Shown here in pieces: positions 7,389 to 15,442 of a stretch of 34,049 nt of DNA. The first letter of the stretch is position 1. Every line of letters begins with the position of its first letter. Source of the stretch: Pseudomonadota bacterium. GTDB taxonomy: Bacteria; Pseudomonadota; Alphaproteobacteria; Rhizobiales; Beijerinckiaceae. Both the position numbers and the translations under genes were made by a program. The notes under the pieces are model-generated. The model was not told where the DNA came from, made no database searches, and saw only the letters and a program-made list of their open reading frames with translations. The stretch lies in the NCBI GenBank assembly GCA_021780435.1, contig JAJXYV010000264.1, forward strand, positions 1 to 34,049, in the 5' to 3' direction.

Positions 7389-8132
7389 TCAGTTGACCGA
7401 GCGCACGAGGCTGCCAACCAGCATGTTCCAGCCATCGATGAGCACGAAGAACAGCACTTTCATCGGCAGCGAGATCAGCGATGGCGGCAACATCATCATG
7501 CCCATCGACATGGTCAGCGTCGCCACGATCATGTCGATGATGAGAAAGGGCAGAACGATGAGAAAGCCCATCTCGAAGCCGCGCCGCAGTTCGGAAATCA
7601 TGAAGGCGGGGATGAGCACGCGAAGATCGACCGTCGCGCGATCCTTGATCTCGAAGGCGCCGCGCGAAAGGTTCTCGAAGAGCTTCAAGTCCTTCTCGCG
7701 GGTCTGCGCCAGCATGAACTGCCGGAACGGATCGACGATCTTGGGAAAGGCTTCCTCTTCGCTCAACTGATTGTCCATCATCGGCTTGACCCCGTCCTTC
7801 CAGGACTTGTCGAAGGTCGGCGCCATGACGAAGAAAGTCATGAACAGGGCGAGGCTGATCAAAACCAGATTGGCGGGCGTGCTTTGCAATCCGAGGCCCG
7901 AGCGCAGGAAGGACAAAGCGATGACGAAACGGGTGAAGCTCGTCACCATCATCAGCAGGCCGGGCGCCAGCGACAGGACGGTCAGCAGCGCCACGAGCTG
8001 GACAATGCGCCCGCTCGTCGTCGCGCCCGCGGCGTTGAGGGCGTCGGCGAAGCCTGAACCCTGCGTCTGCGCATGGGCCGCGCCGGCAAGAAGAACAAGA
8101 CCCAGGGGCGCAAACAGGAAAGCGCGTTTCAT
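7389..8132 (-). CDS. fliP: Flagellar type III export gate protein FliP
   Basis: FliP forms, with FliQ and FliR, the helical export gate inside the MS ring. The 247-residue product starts with a cleavable signal peptide (MKRAFLFAPLGLVLLAGAAHA), usual for FliP. Family segments are SFTRFVIALSFLR, MAPTFDKSWKDGV, the long periplasmic loop ending in LRVLIPAFMISELRRGFE, and the final helices with FLIIDMIVATLTMSMGMMML. The start overlaps the fliL stop by 4 bp. It is the last gene of the flgB-to-fliP row; fliQ and fliR are not next to it (fliR is at 31373). Confidence 0.97.
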   Translation of the reverse strand: MKRAFLFAPLGLVLLAGAAHAQTQGSGFADALNAAGATTSGRIVQLVALLTVLSLAPGLLMMVTSFTRFVIALSFLRSGLGLQSTPANLVLISLALFMTFFVMAPTFDKSWKDGVKPMMDNQLSEEEAFPKIVDPFRQFMLAQTREKDLKLFENLSRGAFEIKDRATVDLRVLIPAFMISELRRGFEMGFLIVLPFLIIDMIVATLTMSMGMMMLPPSLISLPMKVLFFVLIDGWNMLVGSLVRSVN

Positions 8133-8635
8133 TGCACCACCAGGGATTTGATAATGAGCTCTTTCACCCGGCCGTCCGAACGGATTGCGGCGCGTTCGCT
8201 CAGATCCTGCCGCAGATGCTGGAGGCCCGCGACGCCTTGAATCTGCTGCAGCGTCATGGTGCGCATATAGGCAAGGATGTCGCCGGAGATCTCGCCCGCC
8301 AGGGCCTCGCCATGAGGCGGCGCCTTGCCCACGAAAAGCAAGGTTGCTTCGAGTCGGATCCAGACGTCCGAAGGCGCCGCCAGATTGGTCACGACGGGTG
8401 CAAGATCGATCGCGCCCAAATCCGCCATCGGAGCATTCGCACTCCCTTCCGGGACCTTGGCGCCGCTTTGCGCCAAACCTGCGGAAGCCTCCGGGCGCGG
8501 GCCCTGATAGCCTTGAAACCCGCCAATCCCTGCGGCAATGACGGTGGCGACGACGAAAGCCGTCGCATTCTGCGCGAGGCTCATTCCGCCGGCGCGTTTT
8601 GCTGCTTCAGCCGATGCCCCGTTCTTGCCCGCCAT
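8129..8635 (-). CDS. fliL: Flagellar basal body-associated protein FliL
   Basis: FliL is a single-pass inner-membrane protein with a periplasmic SPFH-like domain that surrounds and supports the stator. The product is 168 residues. A short cytoplasmic N-terminus is followed by a membrane helix at about residues 22-44. The periplasmic domain contains WIRLEATLLF, ILAYMRTMTLQQIQG, LRQDLSERA and the terminal KELIIKSLVVQ, all typical of the family. GGGGAG stands 6 nt before the ATG. It lies 16 bp after flgH and overlaps fliP. A second, divergent FliL-like protein is encoded at 29623-30075. Confidence 0.94.
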   Translation of the reverse strand: MAGKNGASAEAAKRAGGMSLAQNATAFVVATVIAAGIGGFQGYQGPRPEASAGLAQSGAKVPEGSANAPMADLGAIDLAPVVTNLAAPSDVWIRLEATLLFVGKAPPHGEALAGEISGDILAYMRTMTLQQIQGVAGLQHLRQDLSERAAIRSDGRVKELIIKSLVVQ

Positions 8636-8651
8636 GCGCCGCTCCCCGCGT

Positions 8652-9374
8652 TCAGAAGGGTTTCAGGGCGTCGAAGACCTGCTGCCCCCAGGCTGGCTGC
8701 TGCACCTCGCTGATCCGGCCTTCGCCGCCATAGGAAATGCGCGCCTCGGCGATCTTTTCATAACCGATCATATTGTCCTTGTTGATGTCGCGCGGCCGCA
8801 CGATGCCGGCGACGCGGAGGACGCGCTTCTCGAAATTCACCCGCACTTCCTGCGTGCCGCTGATCACCAGATTGCCATTGGGCAGAACACGGGTGACCAC
8901 GGCCGCGACGGAGAGCTGGACCTTCTCCGCGCGGTCGATGCTCCCCTGCCCGTTCGAGTTGCTCGACGCGCTGAAGTTTCCGCTCGAATTGATCTGCGTG
9001 TTCATATTGTTCTGATTGGGAATGAAGCTGAACCCCATCGTTTCCTGGGCTGTCTGCGAGCGGCCGGACGTGTTGCCGAAAGTCGCCTTGTCGTTCATCA
9101 TGATCATGACGGTGATGACGTCTCCGACCTTCATCGCTCGGGAGTCGGTGAAGAGATTGGCGGCGCCGTCCACGAAGAGCGACGTGCCGGTGGGATGGCG
9201 CGCCGGCGCCAGCTCATAAAGCGCGGGATCGGTCGAAGCGACGAAGCCGCTGCCCACCGGAGACATCGGCGGCGAAACGAACAGCGGCGACCTCTCGTTG
9301 AAACAGCCGGAAAGGGGGCCCGCCGTGGTCAGAGCGAGGACAAGCGAGCCGGCTCGAGAGAGGCGAGTGATCAC
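8652..9374 (-). CDS. flgH: Flagellar L-ring lipoprotein FlgH
   Basis: FlgH builds the L ring in the outer membrane. The 240-residue product begins with a lipoprotein signal ending in the lipobox LSGC, so Cys24 is the lipidated residue. Characteristic blocks are SLFVDGAANLFTDSRA, VGDVITVMIMM, the VVTRVLPNGNLVISG stretch and VAGIVRPRDI, followed by the C-terminal ARISYGGEGRISEVQQPAW. The start overlaps the motE stop by 4 bp. The length is normal. Confidence 0.97.
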   Translation of the reverse strand: MITRLSRAGSLVLALTTAGPLSGCFNERSPLFVSPPMSPVGSGFVASTDPALYELAPARHPTGTSLFVDGAANLFTDSRAMKVGDVITVMIMMNDKATFGNTSGRSQTAQETMGFSFIPNQNNMNTQINSSGNFSASSNSNGQGSIDRAEKVQLSVAAVVTRVLPNGNLVISGTQEVRVNFEKRVLRVAGIVRPRDINKDNMIGYEKIAEARISYGGEGRISEVQQPAWGQQVFDALKPF

Positions 9375-9985
9375 GATTTTTTTCCATCTGATTTCGGCGC
9401 TGCGGCGGACAGGAGATCGCTCAGGCGCGCCGCGCGCGCCGCATTCATTTCATTCATGACCGCGCTGGCGACCGACGGCTTCATCTTGAGCAGGACTGCG
9501 GCGGCGGTGTCGTCGTCCATCTCCTGCAATTGCGCGGAGGCCGCATCGGGCTTCATCTTGCTGTAGATCAGGACCATATTGTCGCCGGCGCGCGCGAGAA
9601 GCGCCTCACGCTTCGCGACCCATTCGCGCACCTCCGCGGCCTTTGCGTCGAGTTCGGCGATCTTGATGACGAGCTGCGCCTGAAGCGCCTTGATTCGCTG
9701 CTCCTGCCAGGCCAGCCGCGCGCTAGCTGCGGAATTCGCGATCGCGCCACAGAAATTCTCCACGCCCTTCACGCCATCGACCGCCAGCGGCTTGATCGGC
9801 GACAGGGCCGGCTTGCGGACAGGAACCTGCCGTACGCCCGGCGTCTTCGGCTCGGGCGCTGGCTCCTTCTTCCTTTCCTCGCCCGAGGCCTGCTCATTGG
9901 CCCAGGCGCACGGCGCGGCGGGCGCGAGCGCGACGAGACAGAGCAGAAGGGCCAGGATGCTGCGGAAACGGCGGATCATCGACAT
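9371..9985 (-). CDS. motE: Motility protein MotE-like periplasmic chaperone
   Basis: The 204-residue product has an N-terminal signal peptide (cleavage near residue 29), a Pro/Lys-rich linker, a helical coiled-coil segment at about 90-135 and a C-terminal MgtE-N-like repeat region with YSKMKPDAASAQLQEM and LLKMKPSVASAVMNEM. In Sinorhizobium meliloti MotE is a periplasmic chaperone for the motor protein MotC and is encoded between flgI and flgH exactly as here. This suggests that a motC gene exists beyond the left edge near motB (inference). Two close ATG codons, 9985 and 9979, are possible; AAAGGA is 3 nt from the first and 9 nt from the second, so the second may be used. Confidence 0.85.
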   Translation of the reverse strand: MSMIRRFRSILALLLCLVALAPAAPCAWANEQASGEERKKEPAPEPKTPGVRQVPVRKPALSPIKPLAVDGVKGVENFCGAIANSAASARLAWQEQRIKALQAQLVIKIAELDAKAAEVREWVAKREALLARAGDNMVLIYSKMKPDAASAQLQEMDDDTAAAVLLKMKPSVASAVMNEMNAARAARLSDLLSAAAPKSDGKKS

Positions 9986-10009
9986 TCATCCTTTCCCGCA
10001 CTTTCGGGC

Positions 10010-10021
10010 CGCAAGCTTGCG
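10010..10021. repeat. 12-bp perfect palindrome between flgI and motE
   Basis: CGCAAGCTTGCG is a perfect palindrome centred in the 69-bp gap after flgI. On the minus strand it is flanked by TTCGGG and CCCGAA, which could extend a hairpin. It may be an RNA processing or attenuation element inside the operon or a protein site. No T-run follows, so it is not a standard terminator. Confidence 0.35.
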
Positions 10022-10054
10022 TTGGGCTGACCCGAAGGGAGATCGCGCCTTGCG

Positions 10055-11152
10055 CTATTGCACGATGATGTCTGCCTGCAGCGCCCCGGCCGCCTTGATG
10101 GACTGCAGGATCGCGATGATCGCAGGAGGCTTGACCCCGATACGATTCAACCCGTGAACCAATCCCTTCAGACTGCGCCCACCGATCATCGCGACCCAGC
10201 CGCCGCTTTCCTCGGCGTCGATCTGGGTTTGCGGCGTCACCACGGTCCGACCGCGCGCGAAGGCATTAGGTTGTGAAACCTGCGGCGTCTCGGTCACGCG
10301 CACGGTGAGCGATCCTTGCGTGACAGCGACCGGCGAAATCTGGACGTCGAGCCCGATCACGACGGTTCCGGTGCGCGAGTCGATGACCACGCGCGCGGGA
10401 GCGTCAGGCTCGACCATGAGCTCGCCGACCTCGGCGATGAAATGGGTTGCCCCGACGCCGGGCGGCCCATTGAGCGCGACGGAATTCGGGCTCTGTTCGC
10501 GCGCCGTGCGACGGCGGTAGCGCGCCCAGGAATAGGCGTTGATCGCATCCGCGACGCGCACGGCGGTCGCGAAATCCGGATTGTGCAATTCCAGATTCAT
10601 GACCCCATCGGCCGGCATCCGCGTCGCGATTTCGCGCTCGACCGTCGCGCCGTTGGAAATATGGCCGGCGGTCGGAACGCCCTGGGTCAACGTTTCCGCC
10701 TGCCCCTGCGCCACGAAGCCAGTGACCGAAACCGCCCCTTGCGCGACAGCGTAGACCTGCCCGTCGGCCCCGCTCATGGTCGTCAACAACAGCGTGCCGC
10801 CCATGAGCGACGCGGCGTCGCCCATCGACGACACCGTGACGTCCACCCGCGTTCCCTTCGCGGCAAAGGGGGGCAGATCTGCCGTGACCATCACCGCGGC
10901 GACGTTGCGTGTGCGCAGATTCGCGTTGCGGACGTTCACGCCCATGCGGTCCATCATCGCCTGAACGGATTGTCCGGTGAAGGGAGCGTTCTGCAGCGTG
11001 TCGCCGGTGCCCTGCAGGCCAACAACGAGGCCATAACCGATCAATTGATTGTCGCGCACGCCCTTGACCGAGGCGATGTCCTTGATGCGCACGGCCGCGC
11101 CGGCTTGAGCGAGCGCGACGAGAACGAAGACGCAGGCGATCAGGAAGCGCAT
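10055..11152 (-). CDS. flgI: Flagellar P-ring protein FlgI
   Basis: FlgI forms the P ring around the rod in the periplasm. The product is 365 residues with an N-terminal Sec signal peptide of about 20 residues. The mature start RIKDIASVKGVRDNQLIGYG and the motif GLVVGLQGTGDTL are diagnostic. Further family blocks are NVRNANLRTRNVAAVMVTA, VDVTVSSMGDA and SLKGLVHGLNRIGVKP. The start is 1 bp after the flgA stop, so the two are probably translationally coupled. Length and motifs are complete. Confidence 0.98.
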   Translation of the reverse strand: MRFLIACVFVLVALAQAGAAVRIKDIASVKGVRDNQLIGYGLVVGLQGTGDTLQNAPFTGQSVQAMMDRMGVNVRNANLRTRNVAAVMVTADLPPFAAKGTRVDVTVSSMGDAASLMGGTLLLTTMSGADGQVYAVAQGAVSVTGFVAQGQAETLTQGVPTAGHISNGATVEREIATRMPADGVMNLELHNPDFATAVRVADAINAYSWARYRRRTAREQSPNSVALNGPPGVGATHFIAEVGELMVEPDAPARVVIDSRTGTVVIGLDVQISPVAVTQGSLTVRVTETPQVSQPNAFARGRTVVTPQTQIDAEESGGWVAMIGGRSLKGLVHGLNRIGVKPPAIIAILQSIKAAGALQADIIVQ

Positions 11153-11153
11153 T

Positions 11154-11612
11154 TCAACCGCCCTGAATCAGAATCGATCCGTCCGCCTGAACGACGCCTG
11201 TCACCACCAGGCCGCTGTCGATGTTGCGCGCCTGGACCACCTGGCCGACAAAGCCATTCTGCAAGGCCTGAGCCTTGGTGACGATGCTCAGGCCATCGTC
11301 CTGGTAGACGATCGAAACCAGCGCGCCCATCGTCACCGCGCGCGGCTCCTCGACGGCCATCGGCGGAATCGGGCGCCCGGGTAGAAGCGTGCGGCGCGCA
11401 ACCTTGCCGATCAGCCTGGCCCGATCCCAAACGATCGTTCCCTGCGGCGCCAAGATATCCAGGGAATCGACCAGCATCGAGTCCTCGATCTTGTCGCCGG
11501 GATAGATCACCAGCGCCGGCACGGGGATCGCCCTCTCGCCCGCCAGGACCGCGCAAGGCGTCGCCATGGCCCCGAGCGCAAGCAAGAGCAATCGGCCGAG
11601 GCGCGGCCTCAT
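11154..11612 (-). CDS. flgA: Flagellar P-ring assembly chaperone FlgA
   Basis: FlgA is the periplasmic chaperone needed for P-ring assembly. The 152-residue product has a signal peptide of about 24 residues (ends near VLAGE). The SAF-type domain is seen in [12 protein letters not shown] and [13 protein letters not shown], and the C-terminal FlgA part in [19 protein letters not shown] and [16 protein letters not shown]. It is at the short end of the family, as in other alphaproteobacteria. Its start overlaps the flgG stop by 4 bp and it is followed at once by flgI, its client gene. Confidence 0.93.
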   Translation of the reverse strand: MRPRLGRLLLLALGAMATPCAVLAGERAIPVPALVIYPGDKIEDSMLVDSLDILAPQGTIVWDRARLIGKVARRTLLPGRPIPPMAVEEPRAVTMGALVSIVYQDDGLSIVTKAQALQNGFVGQVVQARNIDSGLVVTGVVQADGSILIQGG

Positions 11613-12400
11613 GACACCCTCAGATTGGAGATCGTGCCGGCCATGGAGCTTGCCGCCTCGACCACTTTCGAATTCATTTCATAGGCGCGCTGGGCGCTGA
11701 TCATGTTGGAGATTTCCGACACCGGATCAACATTGGAGGCTTCGAGATAGCCTTGGTTGATCAGGCCGAAGCCCGGATCTCCCGGCATGCCGTTCACCGG
11801 CTGGCCGGAAGCCGCTGTTTGCTGGAAGAGATTGCCGCCCAAGGCCATCAAGCCGGCGTCGTTGACGAAATTGGCCACAGTGAGCTGCCCGATCTGCTGC
11901 GGGATCGTCTGGCCGCCGATCGTCGCGGTGACGAGTCCGGTCTGGCTGACCGTGATCGCGGTGGTGTTGGTGGGCACAACGATTGTCGGCTGGATTTGAT
12001 AGCCGTCGCTGGTGACGATCTGGCCATTGGCGTTGGTGCTGAACGATCCCGCGCGCGTGTAAAGAATTTCTCCGGTGTTCGTGGTCACCTGGAACCAGCC
12101 GCGGCCATTGATCGCGAGATCGAGCTGATTGCCTGTATTGGTCAGGGAGCCCTGAATGTTCAGGGGACGAATGGCGGCGGTGCGGACGCCGAGGCCAATC
12201 TGCGCCCCTTCCGGCACCACGGCGTTCTGGCCGCGACTCGAAACGCCCTGCAACCGCTCCGCCTGATAGATCAGATCGGTGAATTCCGCGCGCGAGCGCT
12301 TGAACGCGGTCGTGTTGATATTGGCGATATTGTTCGCGATCACTTCGAGATTCTGGGTCTGGGCGGTCATGCCCGTCGCGGCTATGGCGAGCGCTCTCAT
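11609..12400 (-). CDS. flgG: Distal rod protein FlgG
   Basis: FlgG makes the distal rod. The 263-residue product has the N-terminal rod/hook signature [20 protein letters not shown], the central GRGWFQV and [20 protein letters not shown] segments, and the C-terminal [20 protein letters not shown] motif. It is preceded by GAGGAAAAAGG and lies 17 bp after fliE. It is distinguished from FlgF (21721-22446) by length and by the [11 protein letters not shown]-terminus. Confidence 0.97.
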   Translation of the reverse strand: MRALAIAATGMTAQTQNLEVIANNIANINTTAFKRSRAEFTDLIYQAERLQGVSSRGQNAVVPEGAQIGLGVRTAAIRPLNIQGSLTNTGNQLDLAINGRGWFQVTTNTGEILYTRAGSFSTNANGQIVTSDGYQIQPTIVVPTNTTAITVSQTGLVTATIGGQTIPQQIGQLTVANFVNDAGLMALGGNLFQQTAASGQPVNGMPGDPGFGLINQGYLEASNVDPVSEISNMISAQRAYEMNSKVVEAASSMAGTISNLRVS

Positions 12401-12417
12401 CGGCCTTTTTCCTCAAC

Positions 12418-12729
12418 TCAAATCTGCATCTGGCTGACCTGCTGGAAGGCGGCGACCGCCTTGTCGCGAATGGCGAGCGTCGTTTGCAATGTGCGCTCGG
12501 CCGACATCACGTTGTCCGTGACCTGTTGGACGCTCGCCTTGCCCTGAACGCCCGCCGTGGCGGTGGTTTCGGCCGAGCGCAAGGTATGGAGCGCATCGCC
12601 CGCAGCCTGGGCGAGCGCCGCGCTGAAATCGGCGCCGGCGGTCGCGGAAGACACGGCTGGCGCCTGAGGCGCTGCCTGGGTCACGGCCTGAACTGCGCCT
12701 GAGGCGATGGAAAACAGGGCTGGAATCAT
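12418..12729 (-). CDS. fliE: Flagellar hook-basal body complex protein FliE
   Basis: FliE joins the MS ring and export gate to the proximal rod. The product is 103 residues, the usual size. The helical C-terminal half carries the family pattern: GKASVQQVTDNVMSAERTL, then TLAIRDKAVAAFQQVSQMQI. The N-terminal half is Ala-rich and low in complexity. It starts 1 bp before the flgC stop region and is the third gene of flgB-flgC-fliE. Confidence 0.95.
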   Translation of the reverse strand: MIPALFSIASGAVQAVTQAAPQAPAVSSATAGADFSAALAQAAGDALHTLRSAETTATAGVQGKASVQQVTDNVMSAERTLQTTLAIRDKAVAAFQQVSQMQI

Positions 12730-12730
12730 G

Positions 12731-13150
12731 TCAGGACCTCATCAGATCAATCGTGTCGTTAATCATCTGCCGCGTCTGTTTCACCACCTGGAGATTGGCC
12801 TCGTAGGAGCGGTTCGCTTCGCGCATGTCGGCCATCTCGAAAAGGAGATCGACATTCGGCATTTTTACATCGCCCTTCCCGTCGGCGGCCGGATTGCCCG
12901 GCATGTGCTCGAGGCGGAAGGGCGTCGCGTCCACGCCGAGCGCCTTGACGGCGACGATCGAGTCGCCGGTCGCGCGATCGAGTTCGCTCTCGAAGGTGAT
13001 GGTCTTGCGCGCATAGGGATCGGCGCCGGCATAAGCGCCGGTCGATTGCGCATTGGCGATATTTTCCGACACGACGCGAAGGCGCGCCGACTGGGTCTCG
13101 AGACCCGAACTGGCGATGCGCAGCGAGGAGGAGAGCGGGTCGACGACCAC
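12731..13150 (-). CDS. flgC: Proximal rod protein FlgC
   Basis: FlgC is a proximal rod subunit. The 139-residue product has the N-terminal rod signature [15 protein letters not shown], the middle [13 protein letters not shown] and the C-terminal [20 protein letters not shown] motif. The start is a GTG at 13148-13150, with AAAAGG about 9 nt upstream overlapping the flgB stop region; no ATG precedes the conserved N-terminus. It lies 14 bp after flgB. Confidence 0.95.
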   Translation of the reverse strand: MVVDPLSSSLRIASSGLETQSARLRVVSENIANAQSTGAYAGADPYARKTITFESELDRATGDSIVAVKALGVDATPFRLEHMPGNPAADGKGDVKMPNVDLLFEMADMREANRSYEANLQVVKQTRQMINDTIDLMRS

Positions 13151-13164
13151 AGCTTCGCGCCTTT

Positions 13165-13545
13165 TCAGTTCTTGACCGCGTTCATCAGCATCTGCTGGAA
13201 GGAGCGGACGATATTGACATTGAGCGAATGGGCGCGGCCGATGTCGCCAGCCTTCATCATCTCCTGTTCGAGATTGACCGAATTGCCGGAATAGACGACG
13301 TCCCAGCTGTCGCTGGGCTTGGCCCTGACGCGCTCGCCCGTGTCCGACACAGGCTGGATATGGCCGCTGCTGGTGGTGGCCATCGAAAGCTGCAGATGCG
13401 ACAGGACGGCGTCGAACGGCGTCAGGTCGCGCGCCTCGTATCCCGGCGTGTTGGCGTTGGCGACATTGGAGGCGATGGTCGCCTCGCGCGCCGCGAGCCA
13501 GTTCGCCTGTCGCGTCGCGAGCGAAAACAGCGCCAGCGCCTGCAT
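13165..13545 (-). CDS. flgB: Proximal rod protein FlgB
   Basis: FlgB is a proximal rod subunit. The 126-residue product has the [19 protein letters not shown] rod signature at the N-terminus, a DLTPFDAVL segment and the C-terminal [15 protein letters not shown] with [19 protein letters not shown] strong GGAGGA stands 5 nt before the ATG. It opens the flgB-to-fliP row. A 94-bp gap (13546-13639) separates it from cheR; I see no terminator or clear promoter there, so read-through from the che genes is possible. Confidence 0.96.
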   Translation of the reverse strand: MQALALFSLATRQANWLAAREATIASNVANANTPGYEARDLTPFDAVLSHLQLSMATTSSGHIQPVSDTGERVRAKPSDSWDVVYSGNSVNLEQEMMKAGDIGRAHSLNVNIVRSFQQMLMNAVKN

Positions 13546-13639
13546 GAAATCCTCCGCCGAAGCTTCCTGTCGTCGCCGGATGGCGCGACGACCTTCAACG
13601 TCAGATTAGGGCGCGAATCTTGCCCGAGGCTGGCCCGGC

Positions 13640-14479
13640 TCAGCAGAGCGCGCCGCGCGGAAGGGCGACTTCGTCGCGCCCGCGGCGGGTCAGAATCACG
13701 CGATTTTCGTCATGGGGCCGGAATTCGGTCGAATAGCCGATCACGCTTTCCGCAGCGCCCAGGACGAGATAGCCGTCCGGCGCCAAGGCGCGCGCAAGGC
13801 GCGCGAGAACATTGCGCTTCTGCTCTGGCGCGAAATAGATCAGGACATTGCGGCAGAAGATCACGTCGAACACGCCGAACGACGAAAAATCCGCCATCAG
13901 GTTCTGCTGCCGGAACTCCACGCGCGCCTTGATATTCTGGTTGATCGCCCATTGATCCTTGCGCTTGGTGAAATAGCGAACGAGATGCGACATGGGTACG
14001 CCGCGCTGGGCTTCAAAATGGGTGTAGACCCCCTCGCGCGCTCGCTTGAGGACAGAATCAGCAATGTCCGAAGCAACGATGTCCACGCTCCAGCCGGCGA
14101 GCTTGCGCGCCTCCTCGTCAAGGATCATCGCCAGGGAATAAGGCTCCTGGCCCGTTGAACAGGCCGCCGACCAGAGCCGGATCTTGCGGGTCCGCGCGCG
14201 CGCATTCAGCAGTTCCGCCAATATGGCGTCGCGGAAGCCGTCAAAAGGCGCGCGATCGCGAAAAAAGAAAGTCTCGTTGACGGTCATCGCCTCCGTCACT
14301 TTCTTCGCCAGCGAACGATCGGCTTCGAGCCGCGCGACCAGTTCGGCGAGGCTCTTCAGGCCGACCTGCTGCATCACCGGATCGAGCCGCGCCTCGACGA
14401 GATATTGCTTGTCCCGATCAAGCGAGAGGCCTGAGGATTTCAACAGGAAGCTTTGCAGGGCCGTGAACGCCTGGGACAT
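13640..14479 (-). CDS. cheR: Chemotaxis protein methyltransferase CheR
   Basis: CheR methylates glutamates of chemoreceptors using SAM, the adaptation step opposed by CheB. The 279-residue product has the helical N-terminal domain, then VTEAMTVNETFFFRD (residues about 61-75) and the SAM motif WSAACSTGQEPYSLAM (about 103-118). The FDVIFCRNVLIYF strand and helix and the C-terminal GYLVLGAAESV segment complete the fold. No TPR extension is present. It is 57 bp after cheY and last in the che run on this strand. Confidence 0.97.
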   Translation of the reverse strand: MSQAFTALQSFLLKSSGLSLDRDKQYLVEARLDPVMQQVGLKSLAELVARLEADRSLAKKVTEAMTVNETFFFRDRAPFDGFRDAILAELLNARARTRKIRLWSAACSTGQEPYSLAMILDEEARKLAGWSVDIVASDIADSVLKRAREGVYTHFEAQRGVPMSHLVRYFTKRKDQWAINQNIKARVEFRQQNLMADFSSFGVFDVIFCRNVLIYFAPEQKRNVLARLARALAPDGYLVLGAAESVIGYSTEFRPHDENRVILTRRGRDEVALPRGALC

Positions 14480-14536
14480 GACGCGATATCCGGATTTCGC
14501 AGGTGATGAAGCAGGATCAGACGCTGTCGCGCGAAA

Positions 14537-14902
14537 TCAGCCCAAGCCGACCTCTTCGAATTTCGATTTCACGATCTGCTTGTTGAAGGGCTTCATGATA
14601 TATTCGTCGGCGCCCGCCTGCATCGCGCGCGTGATATGTTTCACGTCGCTTTCCGTCGTGCAGAACAGGACTTTCGGTGTCGCTCCGTTGGGCATCTGCC
14701 GAAGATTGACCAGGAACTCGAGGCCATCCATCACCGGCATGTTCCAGTCGAGCAGGATCGCGTCGGGCATGCTGGCGGAAACGGCGGCGAGCGCCTTCTG
14801 CCCGTCCTCGGCTTCGGAGGTCTTGAAGTTCAGCTCTTCCAGAATTTTTTTCGCGATGCGCCGGATCATCGGGGAGTCGTCAACTACCAGAACGTTCTTC
14901 AT
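14537..14902 (-). CDS. cheY: Chemotaxis response regulator CheY
   Basis: This is a stand-alone receiver domain of 121 residues, which carries the signal from CheA to the flagellar switch. It has the acidic pair Asp8-Asp9 in VLVVDDSPMIRRI, the phospho-acceptor Asp52 in ILLDWNMPVMDG, the switch Thr in VLFCTTESD (about 83) and Lys104 in YIMKPF. I chose the ATG at 14900-14902 because GGAG lies 6 nt upstream and the first strand begins right after it; a longer frame would add 11 residues. It is the only separate CheY in the window. Confidence 0.95.
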   Translation of the reverse strand: MKNVLVVDDSPMIRRIAKKILEELNFKTSEAEDGQKALAAVSASMPDAILLDWNMPVMDGLEFLVNLRQMPNGATPKVLFCTTESDVKHITRAMQAGADEYIMKPFNKQIVKSKFEEVGLG

Positions 14903-14956
14903 TGCAATCTCCATTCGTCTATGTGCGCCTGACATTCTCGTTCGACGCCCGTCGGA

Positions 14957-15442
14957 TCAGCGGTCGCCGCTGAAGTCGAACACCGCCTCAATATTCAGCA
15001 ACGGCAGGATTCGCCCATTGATGCGATGATAGGCGACGGCGAATTTCGCCCGGCCCCGCGCGATATGCGGCGGCGGCGTAATCGCCGAGTCCGGGGCAAG
15101 GCTCAGCACGTCGCCGATCTCGTCGACGAGCAGCGCGAAGGCCTCGCCGCCCTGCTCGATTCCGATCGCGAGGCTCCCCGGCCCCTCCTCTTCTCGCGCG
15201 AGCCCGAGGCGCCGGCGCAGACTGACCGCCGTGACGATCTTGCCGCGCAAATTGACGAGGCCCACGATGTCGCGCGGGCCGCCCGGCGCCCGCGTGATCG
15301 AGCCGATGCGGAAAATCGTCTGCACCCTGGTCACGGGCAGGCCGAACAGGTCGTCGGCGACCTTGATCGAGAAATAGCCGTCGAGCGCTCCGGCCGCGCC
15401 GTGGGACATCTCTCTTGCGATGCGGGAAGGCTCGACGCTCAT
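14957..15442 (-). CDS. cheW: Chemotaxis coupling protein CheW
   Basis: CheW couples receptors to CheA. The 161-residue product is one CheW domain with a polar N-terminal extension of about 20 residues. Typical segments are FGLPVTRVQTIFRIG, ITRAPGGPRDIVGLVNLRGK, IVTAVSLRRRLGL, FALLVDEIGDVLSL and the C-terminal GRILPLLNIEAVF. The start overlaps the cheA stop by 4 bp. Confidence 0.95.
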   Translation of the reverse strand: MSVEPSRIAREMSHGAAGALDGYFSIKVADDLFGLPVTRVQTIFRIGSITRAPGGPRDIVGLVNLRGKIVTAVSLRRRLGLAREEEGPGSLAIGIEQGGEAFALLVDEIGDVLSLAPDSAITPPPHIARGRAKFAVAYHRINGRILPLLNIEAVFDFSGDR

